NCBI RefSeq assembly: GCF_014268655.2
Contig: NZ_JABWQX020000002.1
Span: 62,001 to 126,000, forward strand
DNA length: 64,000 nucleotides
Source: Pseudomonas marvdashtae
Lineage (GTDB): Bacteria; Pseudomonadota; Gammaproteobacteria; Pseudomonadales; Pseudomonadaceae
Direction of reading: 5' to 3'
The notes beneath the pieces were generated by a model. It was not told the origin of the DNA and ran no database searches. It was given only the letters and a program-made list of their open reading frames with translations. Shown here in pieces: positions 9,551 to 17,301 of the stretch; within the stretch, counting starts at the first letter, position 1; every line of letters starts with the position of its first letter. The position numbers were made by a program, and so were the translations under genes.

Positions 9551-10178
9551 ATCCCCGAAATCCAGCCTTTGGCCATCTCCGGCAATTGTGGAAAACAATC
9601 CTGAACCCTTTCGAAACCGCGACATAAAGTCGCCGCAAATAGTTGTTTTGTCACGGTTTTGACTTGTCCCCGTTTGCTGTGGAGCCGGCTGTGGGTAACG
9701 TGGGAATATCTGGCTGCAAGCCTTTCATTCCGTGGCTTACAGCGCTGCGATCATTTTTTGATCAGGCGTTTTTGCTCAAGCAGGAGTGGCGGTTGTCAAC
9801 AGTTTTCTACGGAGTGAAAGAGCCTCGATAGCCGGTGTGCAAGCCTGTGGATAAGTCTGTGACTAAACTCTGGAAAGACGGCGCTGAGTGCCGTCGTTGC
9901 TGGCTTGGAGCCATCGCCGTATTGAGCGCTGCTTATAGCAGGGAAATTGCGCTGCACAACCTGACTTGCTCGGTCAAGCGAAAAAATTTTCCAAATCTTC
10001 CGCAAAGCCTTATGCACAGCGGCTTCCAGTGTTTGTACTTGCCCCCGGTTATTGTGGACCTGCCTGTGGATAAGGTGCGTGCAACCCGCTACAGCCCTTG
10101 TTGGGCAAGGCCTGACGGAGGTTGGTTGTTTTTTGAGCACCTTCCCGGCTAAAAGCCCCTGCTCAAGCCTTGCCCCTG
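9551..10178. other. Gene-free stretch with a cluster of DnaA-box sequences
   Basis: About 630 bases without a convincing gene. Three sites match the DnaA box TTATNCACA exactly: 9846-9854 and 10065-10073 (read as TGTGGATAA) and 10010-10018 (TTATGCACA). Two more differ by one base (9587-9595 and 9690-9698). An A/T run (AAAAAATTTT) lies near 9981. Short frames in both strands show no family resemblance or ribosome sites. The stretch may titrate DnaA or be a DnaA-regulated site; there is no dnaA or rpmH nearby. Confidence 0.5.
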
Positions 10179-10198
10179 GCATGCCCGGCCGGGCATGC
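10179..10198. promoter_or_regulatory. Perfect 20-base palindrome upstream of ydfG
   Basis: GCATGCCCGGCCGGGCATGC is its own reverse complement and lies 50 bases before the ydfG start codon. It has the form of an operator for a dimeric repressor. It is not followed by a T-run. Confidence 0.5.
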
Positions 10199-10248
10199 TG
10201 TGGGCCGATTTCCATTCAATGGCTTTGAGCCCAAGCAAGGAGAACACG

Positions 10249-11013
10249 ATGTCTGACACCCTGTTTATCACCGGCGCGACGTCCGGTTTTGGTGAAGCCT
10301 GTGCCCGTCGTTTTGCCGAGGCGGGTTGGAAACTGGTGCTGACCGGTCGTCGTGAAGAACGCCTTGATGCACTCTGCGCCGAGCTATCGAAGCAGACCGA
10401 AGTCCACGGCCTGGTCCTGGACGTGCGTGATCGCAAGGCCATGGAAGACGCCATCGCCAACCTGCCGCCGTCCTTCGCCAAATTGCGCGGGTTGATCAAC
10501 AACGCCGGCCTGGCCCTGGGTGTCGATCCCGCGCCCAAGTGCGACCTCGATGATTGGGACACCATGGTCGACACCAACGTGAAAGGCCTGATCTACAGCA
10601 CGCGCCTGTTGCTGCCGCGCCTGATCGCCCATGGCCGTGGCGCCGGGATCGTAAACCTGGGCTCCATTGCCGGCAGCTACCCGTACCCAGGCAGCCACGT
10701 GTACGGTGCGAGCAAGGCGTTCGTCAAACAGTTCTCCCTGAACCTGCGCTGCGACCTGCAAGGTACGGGCGTGCGGGTGAGCAACATCGAGCCGGGTTTG
10801 TGTGAAAGCGAGTTTTCCCTGGTGCGCTTTGGCGGCGATCAGGAACGCTACAACGCGACCTATGCCGGTGCCGAGCCGATCCAGCCGCAGGATATCGCCG
10901 ATACGATTTTCTGGGTGCTCAACACCCCGGCGCACATCAACATCAACAGCCTTGAGTTGATGCCGGTGAGCCAGACCTGGGCCGGTTTCGCCATCGAGCG
11001 CAACAAGGCCTGA
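10249..11013 (+). CDS. ydfG: Short-chain dehydrogenase, YdfG-type (NADP 3-hydroxy acid / malonic semialdehyde dehydrogenase)
   Basis: A 254-residue SDR enzyme. The start at 10249 has AAGGAG eight bases upstream. The N-terminal TGATSGFG nucleotide motif, the NNAG motif and the catalytic YGASK (Tyr-x3-Lys) with an upstream serine (LGSIAGS) are present. GRREER after beta-2 suggests NADP preference. The resemblance to E. coli YdfG runs through the whole length, including the C-terminal INSLELMPVSQ. It is monocistronic, bounded by a palindrome upstream and a REPIN downstream. Confidence 0.85.
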   Translation: MSDTLFITGATSGFGEACARRFAEAGWKLVLTGRREERLDALCAELSKQTEVHGLVLDVRDRKAMEDAIANLPPSFAKLRGLINNAGLALGVDPAPKCDLDDWDTMVDTNVKGLIYSTRLLLPRLIAHGRGAGIVNLGSIAGSYPYPGSHVYGASKAFVKQFSLNLRCDLQGTGVRVSNIEPGLCESEFSLVRFGGDQERYNATYAGAEPIQPQDIADTIFWVLNTPAHININSLELMPVSQTWAGFAIERNKA

Positions 11014-11048
11014 CCGCTGAGGTACTTGAGCTGGAAATGTTGAGCCCT

Positions 11049-11143
11049 TGTGGCGAGGGAGCTTGCTCCCGCTCGGCTGCGAAGCAGTCGTAAGCTTTTT
11101 GGGGCCGCTGCGCGGCCCAGCGGGAGCAAGCTCCCTCGCCACA
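11049..11143. repeat. REPIN, GTGGCGAGGGAGC type (copy 1)
   Basis: Two inverted REP arms (TGTGGCGAGGGAGC... and its complement) of 25 identical bases enclose a 45-base centre that itself contains inverted segments. It lies between convergent genes. The same element recurs at 28842, 43709, 47552 and 48224. Confidence 0.9.
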
Positions 11144-11151
11144 GTGGAGGG

Positions 11152-12291
11152 TCAAGCCAGGTAATCAGCCAGCCCGCGATAGCAGGTCAGCAGGTGATAT
11201 GGCGTGGTGGACGGCATGTCCCGGCGGCTGATGTTGCCACCGGCGTCGAGGCATTCGTTCCAGCCTTCCGGGCTCAAGAAATGTTGCTCAAACGCCTGTA
11301 ATTGACGCAGCAACGTCCCTTCGCTTCCTGGACGCAAGGTCAGCGCACGCAGGTATTCCGCCTGGGCCCAGATGCGTTGGGTGGCGTCACGCGCGAGCGC
11401 CTGTGGTTCCAACGCCAGCATGGCGCACACTGCGCCAGACTGCTGGTCTACGCCCTGTTGCTCGGTATGGCTGAAGCTGCGCTCCACGGCTGTGTGCAGT
11501 TTTCCCCCGCGCAGCAAGGGCGATGAGGCCAACAGGAAATACCATTCAAACTGGTGGCCCGGTTCGTACCAGTTATCCACAGCCTTGAGTGGCTTCTCCA
11601 TCATGACCTGCCGTTGCGGGTCAACGAAGTATTTGAACATGCCGTCGCAAAGGCTCCGCAACGCCTGGCGCACATTGGCATCGTCGCGAACCGAAAGGAT
11701 CGCGAGAAACGCTTCTGCCAAATGCATCAACGGGTTCTGCAACGGGCCGGATTGGCAAGTCGACCAATCCCGCCCAAGGTTGGCTTCGTAAAGGCCGTCG
11801 TCGGTGGCGAAGCGTCGCGTGATCACTTCCAGCGCCGCATTCAGCGTGGACTCCACCAACGGCTCGCGAACCTTGCTCCAGTAGTGAGCGCAGGCGAAGA
11901 GGATGAAGGCGTGGGTGTAGAGATCCTTGCCGGTATCCAGCGGCGCACCCTGCGGATCGATGCTGTAGAACCAGCCGCCATGTTCGGCATCGTGGAAATG
12001 CCGTTGCAGCGAGCGGAACAACGCAGCGGCCCGCTCTACGGCATCCGGTACTTCTCCGATCAGGCTGGCGAACACATACAACTGTCGTGCACAGGCCATG
12101 GCCCGGTAACGTTGCGGCGGCAGCGGCGTGTGCTGGGAATCGAGGGATTCGTAGGGCAATGCCAACTCGGCATTCCAGCCCGGGCCTTGCCACATGGGCA
12201 CAATCACGTCGTGAAAATGCCTATGCACCGTGGTGAACAGGGCAGTCAATTCAGGCTGGTGAGCAGGGCGGGAAGCATCAGGCATTGGCAA
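11152..12291 (-). CDS. AGE-family sugar epimerase/isomerase (N-acylglucosamine 2-epimerase fold)
   Basis: A 379-residue protein of the (alpha/alpha)6-barrel AGE family, which isomerises or epimerises aldoses. Recognisable are the conserved RQLYVFA helix, the TGKDLYTHAFILFA segment with an active-site His, the NPLMHLAEAFLAL helix and EPGHQFEWYFLL with the catalytic His. Pseudomonas members of this length act as D-mannose isomerases, but ligand specificity cannot be read here. It stands alone, convergent with ydfG. An in-frame Met at residue 3 is an equally possible start. Confidence 0.85.
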   Translation of the reverse strand: MPMPDASRPAHQPELTALFTTVHRHFHDVIVPMWQGPGWNAELALPYESLDSQHTPLPPQRYRAMACARQLYVFASLIGEVPDAVERAAALFRSLQRHFHDAEHGGWFYSIDPQGAPLDTGKDLYTHAFILFACAHYWSKVREPLVESTLNAALEVITRRFATDDGLYEANLGRDWSTCQSGPLQNPLMHLAEAFLAILSVRDDANVRQALRSLCDGMFKYFVDPQRQVMMEKPLKAVDNWYEPGHQFEWYFLLASSPLLRGGKLHTAVERSFSHTEQQGVDQQSGAVCAMLALEPQALARDATQRIWAQAEYLRALTLRPGSEGTLLRQLQAFEQHFLSPEGWNECLDAGGNISRRDMPSTTPYHLLTCYRGLADYLA

Positions 12292-12354
12292 ACGTCGTCA
12301 CGGCTGGGGAGCGATTGCGCGACATGGTAGCAGAGTGGTCGACTTCGTAGAGAT

Positions 12355-12412
12355 GCGCCTGCACGACCCATATCGCGAGCAAGCCTGCCCACGATAAAGG
12401 TCGTGCAGGCGC
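12355..12412. repeat. Long hairpin with REP-like core after ureJ
   Basis: A perfect 14-base inverted repeat (12355-12368 with 12399-12412, GCGCCTGCACGACC and complement) encloses a REP-like core (ATCGCGAGCAAGC...). It lies just downstream of ureJ on the minus strand and may end or stabilise the ureEFGJ transcript. There is no U-run. Confidence 0.6.
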
Positions 12413-12419
12413 TAGCGGG

Positions 12420-12992
12420 TCAGCCTGCCAACAACCAAACCCCAGCCGCCGCCGACGCCGCTCCAGCCAAGCGCACCAAGGGCGCGGCCGCCCGTGGCAA
12501 TACCCGCACCAAGGCGAAACCCGCGCCATGCAGTGCCGCCGTTGCCGCGACGAAACCGATCGCATAAGCCCACGGACTCGACATGTAAGGTAGCTCCAGG
12601 CCATGGGCCACGCCGTGGAACAGCGCGAACAATGCCGTCGCTGCCACTGCCAGACTCAGTGGCGGACGCACCGCCAGCGCCACCGCCAGGCCCAGGGCCA
12701 ATACAGACGCCGCAATCGCGCTTTCCAGCGCCGGCAGATCCAGGCCCTCGAAGCCCAGCAGGCCGCCGAGCAACATTGTGCCGACGAACGTGCACGGCAG
12801 CGCCCAGCGCGCCGCGCCTTGTTGTTGCGCTGCCCACAAGCCCACCGCCAGCATCGCCAGCAAATGATCGAGCCCGCCGATGGGGTGGCCCAGCCCGGCG
12901 ATCAGGCCGTTATCGCCGTGGCCTGGGTGGGCGAATGCCAGTGCGGGGCTTAGCAGCAAAGCGAGGGCGGCGAGGGTGCGTTTGAACGTCAT
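12420..12992 (-). CDS. ureJ: HupE/UreJ-family membrane protein, putative nickel permease
   Basis: A 190-residue membrane protein of the HupE/UreJ family. From the ATG at 12992 it has a signal peptide (to about ALAFA), directly followed by HPGHGD, the family's N-terminal metal-binding motif, then about six hydrophobic helices including HPIGGLDHLLAMLAVGLWA and ALFHGVAHGLELP. The frame continues 12 codons upstream to 13028 but an AAGGAAG ribosome site favours 12992. It follows ureG by 32 bases and is the last gene of the ureEFGJ block, consistent with nickel supply for urease. Confidence 0.88.
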   Translation of the reverse strand: MTFKRTLAALALLLSPALAFAHPGHGDNGLIAGLGHPIGGLDHLLAMLAVGLWAAQQQGAARWALPCTFVGTMLLGGLLGFEGLDLPALESAIAASVLALGLAVALAVRPPLSLAVAATALFALFHGVAHGLELPYMSSPWAYAIGFVAATAALHGAGFALVRVLPRAAAPLVRLAGAASAAAGVWLLAG

Positions 12993-13024
12993 GGAGAAAG
13001 CTTCCTTGTTGTAAGTGAAAATGT

Positions 13025-13639
<615 letters not shown>

Positions 13640-13648
13640 GTGAATCTC

Positions 13649-14353
13649 CTAGGAACGGAACAGGCGGCTGTACTGGCGTTCATGGGCCATGCACGCCAGG
13701 GACAGGCCAAACGCGGCGCTGCCGTAATGTTCAGGGTCGATGGTCGAGGCGATCTGCTGGGCCTGCTGCAGCAACGGCAACAGTTCGCTGGTCAGGCGCT
13801 GGGCGGCTTGCTGGCCCAGCGGCAAGGTCTTCATCAGCACCGCCAGTTGGTTTTCCAGCCAGCTCCAGAGCCAGGCGGCGAGGGCATCCTGCGGCTCGAT
13901 GCGCCACGCGCGGGCGGCCAGGGCCCAGCCCAGTGCCAGGTGCGGTTCGCTGCGCTGTTCGAGGCTGAGCTGTTCAAGACTGAGCCGTTCAAGAAAGCCC
14001 CGTGCTGCGCTGTCGAGTTCCGGCAGGCCAACGAGCAATTGCTGCAACGAGTAGCCCATTTGCCGACTCTCTTGATAAAGCTCGCGGGTTTCCCGGCTGG
14101 CGCGGTGTTCTGCGCACAGTCGTAGCAGCGCCTCCCAATCGTTGGCCGCGGCTGCGGTGCAGTGGGCCAGCAGCAAGGGCGCTTCGAAGCGCGCCAGGTT
14201 CAGCAGCATTTGATCACTGATCCAGCGGCGAGCATCGTCAGGCGTCTTGACCAAGCCATTGTCGACGGCCATTTCCAGCCCTTGTGAATAGCTGTAGCCG
14301 CCGATCGGCAGTTGTGGACTGGCCAGACGCAGCAGCGCCCAGGCCGGATTCAT
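13649..14353 (-). CDS. ureF: Urease accessory protein UreF
   Basis: A 234-residue, all-helical UreF that bridges UreD and UreG and acts on GTPase activation. The family start LLRLASPQLPIGGYSYSQGLE is present, as is the C-terminal GLSLACMAHERQYSRLFRS, which ends in the usual Arg-containing tail. The start ATG overlaps the ureE stop (ATGA), indicating translational coupling. Residues 135-150 contain a short LEQLSLEQ duplication. Confidence 0.95.
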   Translation of the reverse strand: MNPAWALLRLASPQLPIGGYSYSQGLEMAVDNGLVKTPDDARRWISDQMLLNLARFEAPLLLAHCTAAAANDWEALLRLCAEHRASRETRELYQESRQMGYSLQQLLVGLPELDSAARGFLERLSLEQLSLEQRSEPHLALGWALAARAWRIEPQDALAAWLWSWLENQLAVLMKTLPLGQQAAQRLTSELLPLLQQAQQIASTIDPEHYGSAAFGLSLACMAHERQYSRLFRS

Positions 14354-14850
14354 GTGCGCACGCCGAACTGATGCAGGCGCGGGGCATAGTTGAAATCTTC
14401 ATCGCCGTGCCGGGAATGGTGATGACCGCCACCATAGGCGCCGTGTTCGGGCTGGAACGGCGCTTCGATGGCCTCGACGCTGGCGCCGAGTTGTTCAAGC
14501 ATTGCCTTGAGCACGTAGTCGTCCAGCAGGCGCAGCCAGCCGTCGCCCACTTGCAGCGCCACATGGCGATTACCCAGGTGGTAAGCCGCGCGGGTCAGTT
14601 CTAACGCACTGGCACAGGTGACGTGCAGCAACTGTTCAGGGCGGGCGCAGACGCGCACGATGCGCTCATCTTCGGCTTGCAAGCATTCACCGTCGTAAAG
14701 CGGCGGCTGACCTCGCTCCAAAAACAGACCCACATCTTCACCCTCGGCACTGAAACAGCGCAGACGGCTTTTACTGCGGGCATCGAAGGTCAGGTGCAAC
14801 TCGGCGTCCCAGCGCGATTGGGCGGCGATTCTGCGGTGGATCACCAGCAT
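14350..14850 (-). CDS. ureE: Urease accessory protein UreE, nickel chaperone
   Basis: A 166-residue UreE. The start at 14850 (MLVIHRR...) is the family start; the reading frame runs on upstream to 15099, but that part has no homology and contains the promoter. The C terminus is His-rich (GGGHHHSRHGDEDF), a nickel-binding tail, and the internal LGNRHVALQV carries the conserved dimer-interface nickel His. It is the first gene of the ureE-ureF-ureG-ureJ operon, about 14 kb from the structural urease genes. Confidence 0.95.
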   Translation of the reverse strand: MLVIHRRIAAQSRWDAELHLTFDARSKSRLRCFSAEGEDVGLFLERGQPPLYDGECLQAEDERIVRVCARPEQLLHVTCASALELTRAAYHLGNRHVALQVGDGWLRLLDDYVLKAMLEQLGASVEAIEAPFQPEHGAYGGGHHHSRHGDEDFNYAPRLHQFGVRT

Positions 14851-14886
14851 TGGAGTGCTTCCAGCAATGAACGATGCTGTGTTTAG

Positions 14887-14902
14887 AGCAAGGGGCTTGC
14901 CA
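14887..14902 (-). promoter_or_regulatory. Sigma-54 promoter upstream of ureEFGJ
   Basis: Read on the minus strand the site is TGGCAAGCCCCTTGCT, with one mismatch to TGGCACG-N4-TTGC(A/T). GG and GC have the required 10-base separation. The start of transcription would be near 14877, leaving a leader of about 27 bases to the ureE ATG. Confidence 0.75.
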
Positions 14903-14964
14903 ATCGAAGAGGGTGTAGGAAATATCTGGGGATGGCGTTTCAGGATGGGACGGATTGCGTGCCA

Positions 14965-14996
14965 TGTTGGTGCGTATCGCGATGGTGCGCACCATT
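14965..14996. promoter_or_regulatory. NtrC-like half-sites and palindrome upstream of ureE
   Basis: TGGTGCG occurs at 14968-14974 and again inside the perfect palindrome ATGGTGCGCACCAT at 14982-14995. TGGTGC/GCACCA are NtrC half-site sequences. The cluster is centred about 105-110 bases upstream of the predicted start, as expected for an enhancer. The half-site spacing is not the classical N5 dyad, so the protein is inferred. Confidence 0.5.
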
Positions 14997-15019
14997 TTGC
15001 GGCTGGTATAAAAAGACAT

Positions 15020-15106
15020 TGTGGCAGCGAGCCTGCTCTCGATAGCGGCGCATCATTAACATCAATGCTGACTGACCCGACGCCATCACGAGCAGGCATG
15101 CTGCTG
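15020..15106. repeat. Degenerate REPIN-like element
   Basis: GTGGCAGCGAGCCTGC near 15021 and CATCACGAGCAGGCATGC near 15083-15100 are imperfect inverted copies of a REP core. The element lies between ureE and the DUF6124-like gene. Confidence 0.45.
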
Positions 15107-15154
15107 GGTCATCTTCGCTTGGGGCGTCGGCTCAGCTTGCATCAAGACAAAGCG

Positions 15155-15538
15155 TTATCCCTTGGCGCCAGGCGCCGCCATCTCCTTAGTCTCCAGATGA
15201 TCCAATGCCCGCTCGACCAACAACTGAACTCCATCGGCCATGCGGCTGATTGCCAGGGCGATGCAGCGGCGCGATTCGTCGATGTCGTCGGCCAGGTCGG
15301 CGGCGATGGTGCTGATCGACAGCAGGTCTTCGGAGGCGTTGGCGAGCAGGGTTTCGGTGTCGATGTGCGGGGAGACGATGAAGAGCTGGTCTTTGTCGGG
15401 TTCCGGCGGAGGGGCGGGCTGGGGTTTCAGGTAGTAGTCGAGGGCGCGGTTGGTGGCGTCTTCGAGGCGTTTTTCTTCGAGTTTTTCGACGCGGGATTTG
15501 TGTTCGTTTTGCGGTGGATTTGGTGACGGCTTGAACAT
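15155..15538 (-). CDS. DUF6124-like small protein of unknown function
   Basis: A 127-residue soluble protein without signal or membrane segments. It has a charged, Pro-rich N terminus (MFKPSPNPPQ), then a predicted helical region; the C-terminal half (EDLLSISTIAADLADDIDESRR...MADGVQLLVERALDHLE) is the conserved block of a Pseudomonas family annotated as DUF6124 (related to DUF3077). The start at 15538 has GGAG at 15547-15550 on the plus coordinate. That ribosome site is perfectly complementary to a loop in the structured leader upstream, which suggests translational control. A truncated relative lies at 48049-48223. Function is unknown. Confidence 0.75.
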   Translation of the reverse strand: MFKPSPNPPQNEHKSRVEKLEEKRLEDATNRALDYYLKPQPAPPPEPDKDQLFIVSPHIDTETLLANASEDLLSISTIAADLADDIDESRRCIALAISRMADGVQLLVERALDHLETKEMAAPGAKG

Positions 15539-15540
15539 AG

Positions 15541-15700
15541 TTGTACTCCGAAATTTTTAGGAGCCAACACCGCCTCGCTTGCACAGTCGAGAGAGGTGGC
15601 AGCTATGCATAGGTGTGCAAGACCGGTCGGAGTACCCGGCAGACCCGAAGGTCTCCCATACACAGCTGCCATAACGGTCCGCGAGCATAAAAAAATGCTC
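15541..15700 (-). ncRNA. Structured leader with C4-antisense-like architecture (copy 1)
   Basis: On the minus strand a 16-base closing stem (15655-15670 with 15598-15613, three G-U pairs) encloses an AGACC-UUCG-GGUCU hairpin (15641-15654) and a CCGG/CCGG hairpin. The loop GUACUCCGA (15627-15635) is exactly complementary to UCGGAGUAC at the ribosome site of the downstream gene (15543-15551). The strand CUUGCACA (15614-15621) is exactly complementary to UGUGCAAG in the loop of a hairpin further downstream (15578-15585). A hairpin GAGCAT/ATGCTC with a U6 loop precedes it (15683-15700). The two-pair antisense layout is that of phage P1/P7 C4 RNA, which represses a downstream gene; here the target would be DUF6124. 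Structure is seen; function is inferred. Confidence 0.6.
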
Positions 15701-16017
15701 GATGAATAGCCATCGACAATTGTGTCCTCCGTCGGACTTGCACGTCCGTGTCACCGTTTTTGCGATGACGAACAGAGGTTAGCGGCGCTCGAAAGCGCTG
15801 CCTAGTTCATGAACAGCCCGGCGTGTTGAAGGAAATGTCCGAGGGTTTGGCGGGGAAAAAGCACCGAAAGATCACAGCGGTCGGCAGCTCCTACAGAAAT
15901 TGCCTAGCGGCTGCCGAAAGCTGCGATTTTTTGATTTGAATGTCTGATGGAGCGAGAGGGTTGGTCAACTCCGCCATCGCGAGCGGGCTCGCTCCCCCAG
16001 AGGAAGCATGCGGACAG
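15701..16017. other. Intergenic region upstream of the RNA leader
   Basis: About 315 bases without a gene. It must hold the promoter for the leader/DUF6124 transcript, but no clear -35/-10 pair stands out. A REP-like palindrome (ATCGCGAGCGGGCTCGCT) is at about 15977-15994, and an imperfect inverted repeat with CGGTCGGCAGC and GCGGCTGCCG surrounds 15878-15916. Confidence 0.4.
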
Positions 16018-16650
16018 TTATTCAGTACTGCCCAACCCGCGCCAGTGCTTGAGACCAATGAAGATGAATCGCAATTGCTGGGTAATCTTCGCTTGGGGGG
16101 TGAGGTGTTCGGGCAGGGCTTCGGCGGGCGGGTCGATGATGTCCGGCAACGTCGCGAAGACACTTTTGACGATGAGGTCGGCCATCACGTTCAGCCCCGC
16201 CAGGTCCAGGTGCTGCAGTTTCGGCATGAGCGCCAGGTCGGCGGTCAGGTCCGAGCTGATGTCCTCGCGCAGTCTTGCGATGGCTTGGCGTACCGGCTGT
16301 GAACCACCGTACTGCTCGCGTGCCAGGAACAGGAACTGTGACCGGTTGGCGTGGACCACGTCGAGAAAGATCCGCACCGACGCATCGATGATGCCGCCCA
16401 TCACGAATTCATTGTGGCGCACCAGCCGGATGGTCGCGCGAAAGGTCTGGCCGACTTCACTGACGAGCGCCAGGCCCAGTTGGTCCATGTCATCGAAGTG
16501 TCGATAGAACCCGGTGGGCACGATGCCCGCCGCCTTGGCGACTTCGCGCAGGCTCAGGCTGCCAAATCCCCTGCCGCACTCCATCAAATGGCGGGCTGCG
16601 TCCATCAGGGCATTTCGGGTCTGTTGTTTCTGTTCGGCGCGGGGCAGCAT
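16018..16650 (-). CDS. desT: TetR-family regulator, DesT/FabR-like
   Basis: A 210-residue TetR regulator from the ATG at 16650 (a start 12 codons upstream, at 16686, is possible; GGAAG lies about 11 bases before 16650). The helix-turn-helix is in FGSLSLREVAKAAGIVPTGFYRHF. The ligand domain contains FLFLAREQYGGS and PDIIDPPAEALPEHL. The sequence follows P. aeruginosa DesT closely as remembered; DesT senses acyl-CoA saturation and represses the desCB desaturase genes. Those genes are not adjacent here, so a paralogue with other targets is possible. Confidence 0.7.
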   Translation of the reverse strand: MLPRAEQKQQTRNALMDAARHLMECGRGFGSLSLREVAKAAGIVPTGFYRHFDDMDQLGLALVSEVGQTFRATIRLVRHNEFVMGGIIDASVRIFLDVVHANRSQFLFLAREQYGGSQPVRQAIARLREDISSDLTADLALMPKLQHLDLAGLNVMADLIVKSVFATLPDIIDPPAEALPEHLTPQAKITQQLRFIFIGLKHWRGLGSTE

Positions 16651-16760
16651 CGCAAGACTGACTTCCGAGTCATGGGAGCGATGCACTCTAGCAAATCGGC
16701 TTTGCCGTCGTCGAACGGTAGAGGAGGTTCAGGCTGGAAAACGAGGGGCTTGAAAAGTCA

Positions 16761-16790
16761 AAAGCCCGATTCAAGGAATCGGGCTTTTTT
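16761..16790. terminator. Bidirectional intrinsic terminator
   Basis: AAAGCCCGATT and AATCGGGCTTT form an 11-base stem with a 5-base loop, followed by T-rich sequence on both strands. It lies 17 bases beyond the stop codon of the minus-strand repeat-protein gene and would end that transcript. Confidence 0.9.
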
Positions 16791-16806
16791 CCGGGCCACC
16801 ATGGGC

Positions 16807-17301
16807 TCAGCTCACTGTGCTGTTGCGTTCGATCACGCGATCACCACCGCCTTCGGCGAGGGTCTGGCCTGGGGTGCGGTCGGAGCCGTCAGCCGCCAAG
16901 GTTTGGCCTGGTGTGCGGTCGGAGCCGTCAGCCGCCAAGGTTTGGCCTGGGGTGCGGTCGGAGCCGTCAGCCGCCAAGGTTTGGCCTGGAGTGCGGTCGG
17001 AGCCGTCAGCTGCCAGGGTTTGACCTTGTGGAGTGCGCGAAGAACCGTCTTCGGCGAGGGTCTGGCCGGGAGTACGGTCGGAACCGTCAGCTGCAAAGGT
17101 ATCATTCTGCTTGGTGCGGTCATAACCGTCCTCGACCAAGCCTTTTTCTTCCAGGCGGTCACGACCACCTTCGGCTACGGTTTGGCTATAGACAGACTGG
17201 CTATCCTTGACCTGGGGGGTGGCTTGTTCGGAGGCTGGCAGGGCGAAAGCCGTAGAGGCCAGCAGTGAAAGGGACAGGCTCATCAGTAATTGGCGTTTCA
17301 T
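16807..17301 (-). CDS. Secreted protein of 13-residue tandem repeats, unknown function
   Basis: A 164-residue protein. Residues 1-20 form a signal peptide (cleavage near AFA-LP). After a charged linker come about seven repeats of the type TLAADGSDRTPGQ; four central copies are identical in amino-acid sequence, one earlier copy has an extra Gln, and the last ends in GGGDRVIERN. The repeats are Asp/Gly/Thr/Arg-rich and probably disordered. The ribosome site is GAGGAG, 8 bases before the ATG. There are no cysteines or membrane anchor, so it is presumably periplasmic or exported. Similar repeat proteins occur in other pseudomonads with unclear names. Confidence 0.75.
   Translation of the reverse strand: MKRQLLMSLSLSLLASTAFALPASEQATPQVKDSQSVYSQTVAEGGRDRLEEKGLVEDGYDRTKQNDTFAADGSDRTPGQTLAEDGSSRTPQGQTLAADGSDRTPGQTLAADGSDRTPGQTLAADGSDRTPGQTLAADGSDRTPGQTLAEGGGDRVIERNSTVS
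16862..17096. repeat. 39-base tandem repeat inside the secreted repeat protein gene
   Basis: The unit containing CGGTCGGAGCCGTCAGCCG recurs every 39 bases (for example at 16877, 16916 and 16955), then becomes more diverged towards 17096. Near-identity of the central copies suggests recent expansion and a likely length polymorphism between strains. Confidence 0.85.

Noticed and set aside
9551..10248. Chromosomal origin oriC
   Set aside because: DnaA boxes are present but dnaA, dnaN, rpmH and a clear A/T-rich unwinding region are not; in Pseudomonas oriC lies beside dnaA. Kept only as a DnaA-box cluster.
14851..15099. N-terminal extension of ureE
   Set aside because: The UreE family starts at MLVIHRR (14850); the upstream codons include the sigma-54 promoter and show no homology.
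16862..17096. CRISPR-like array
   Set aside because: The 39-base units are contiguous, have no spacers and keep the reading frame of a secreted protein, so they are coding tandem repeats.
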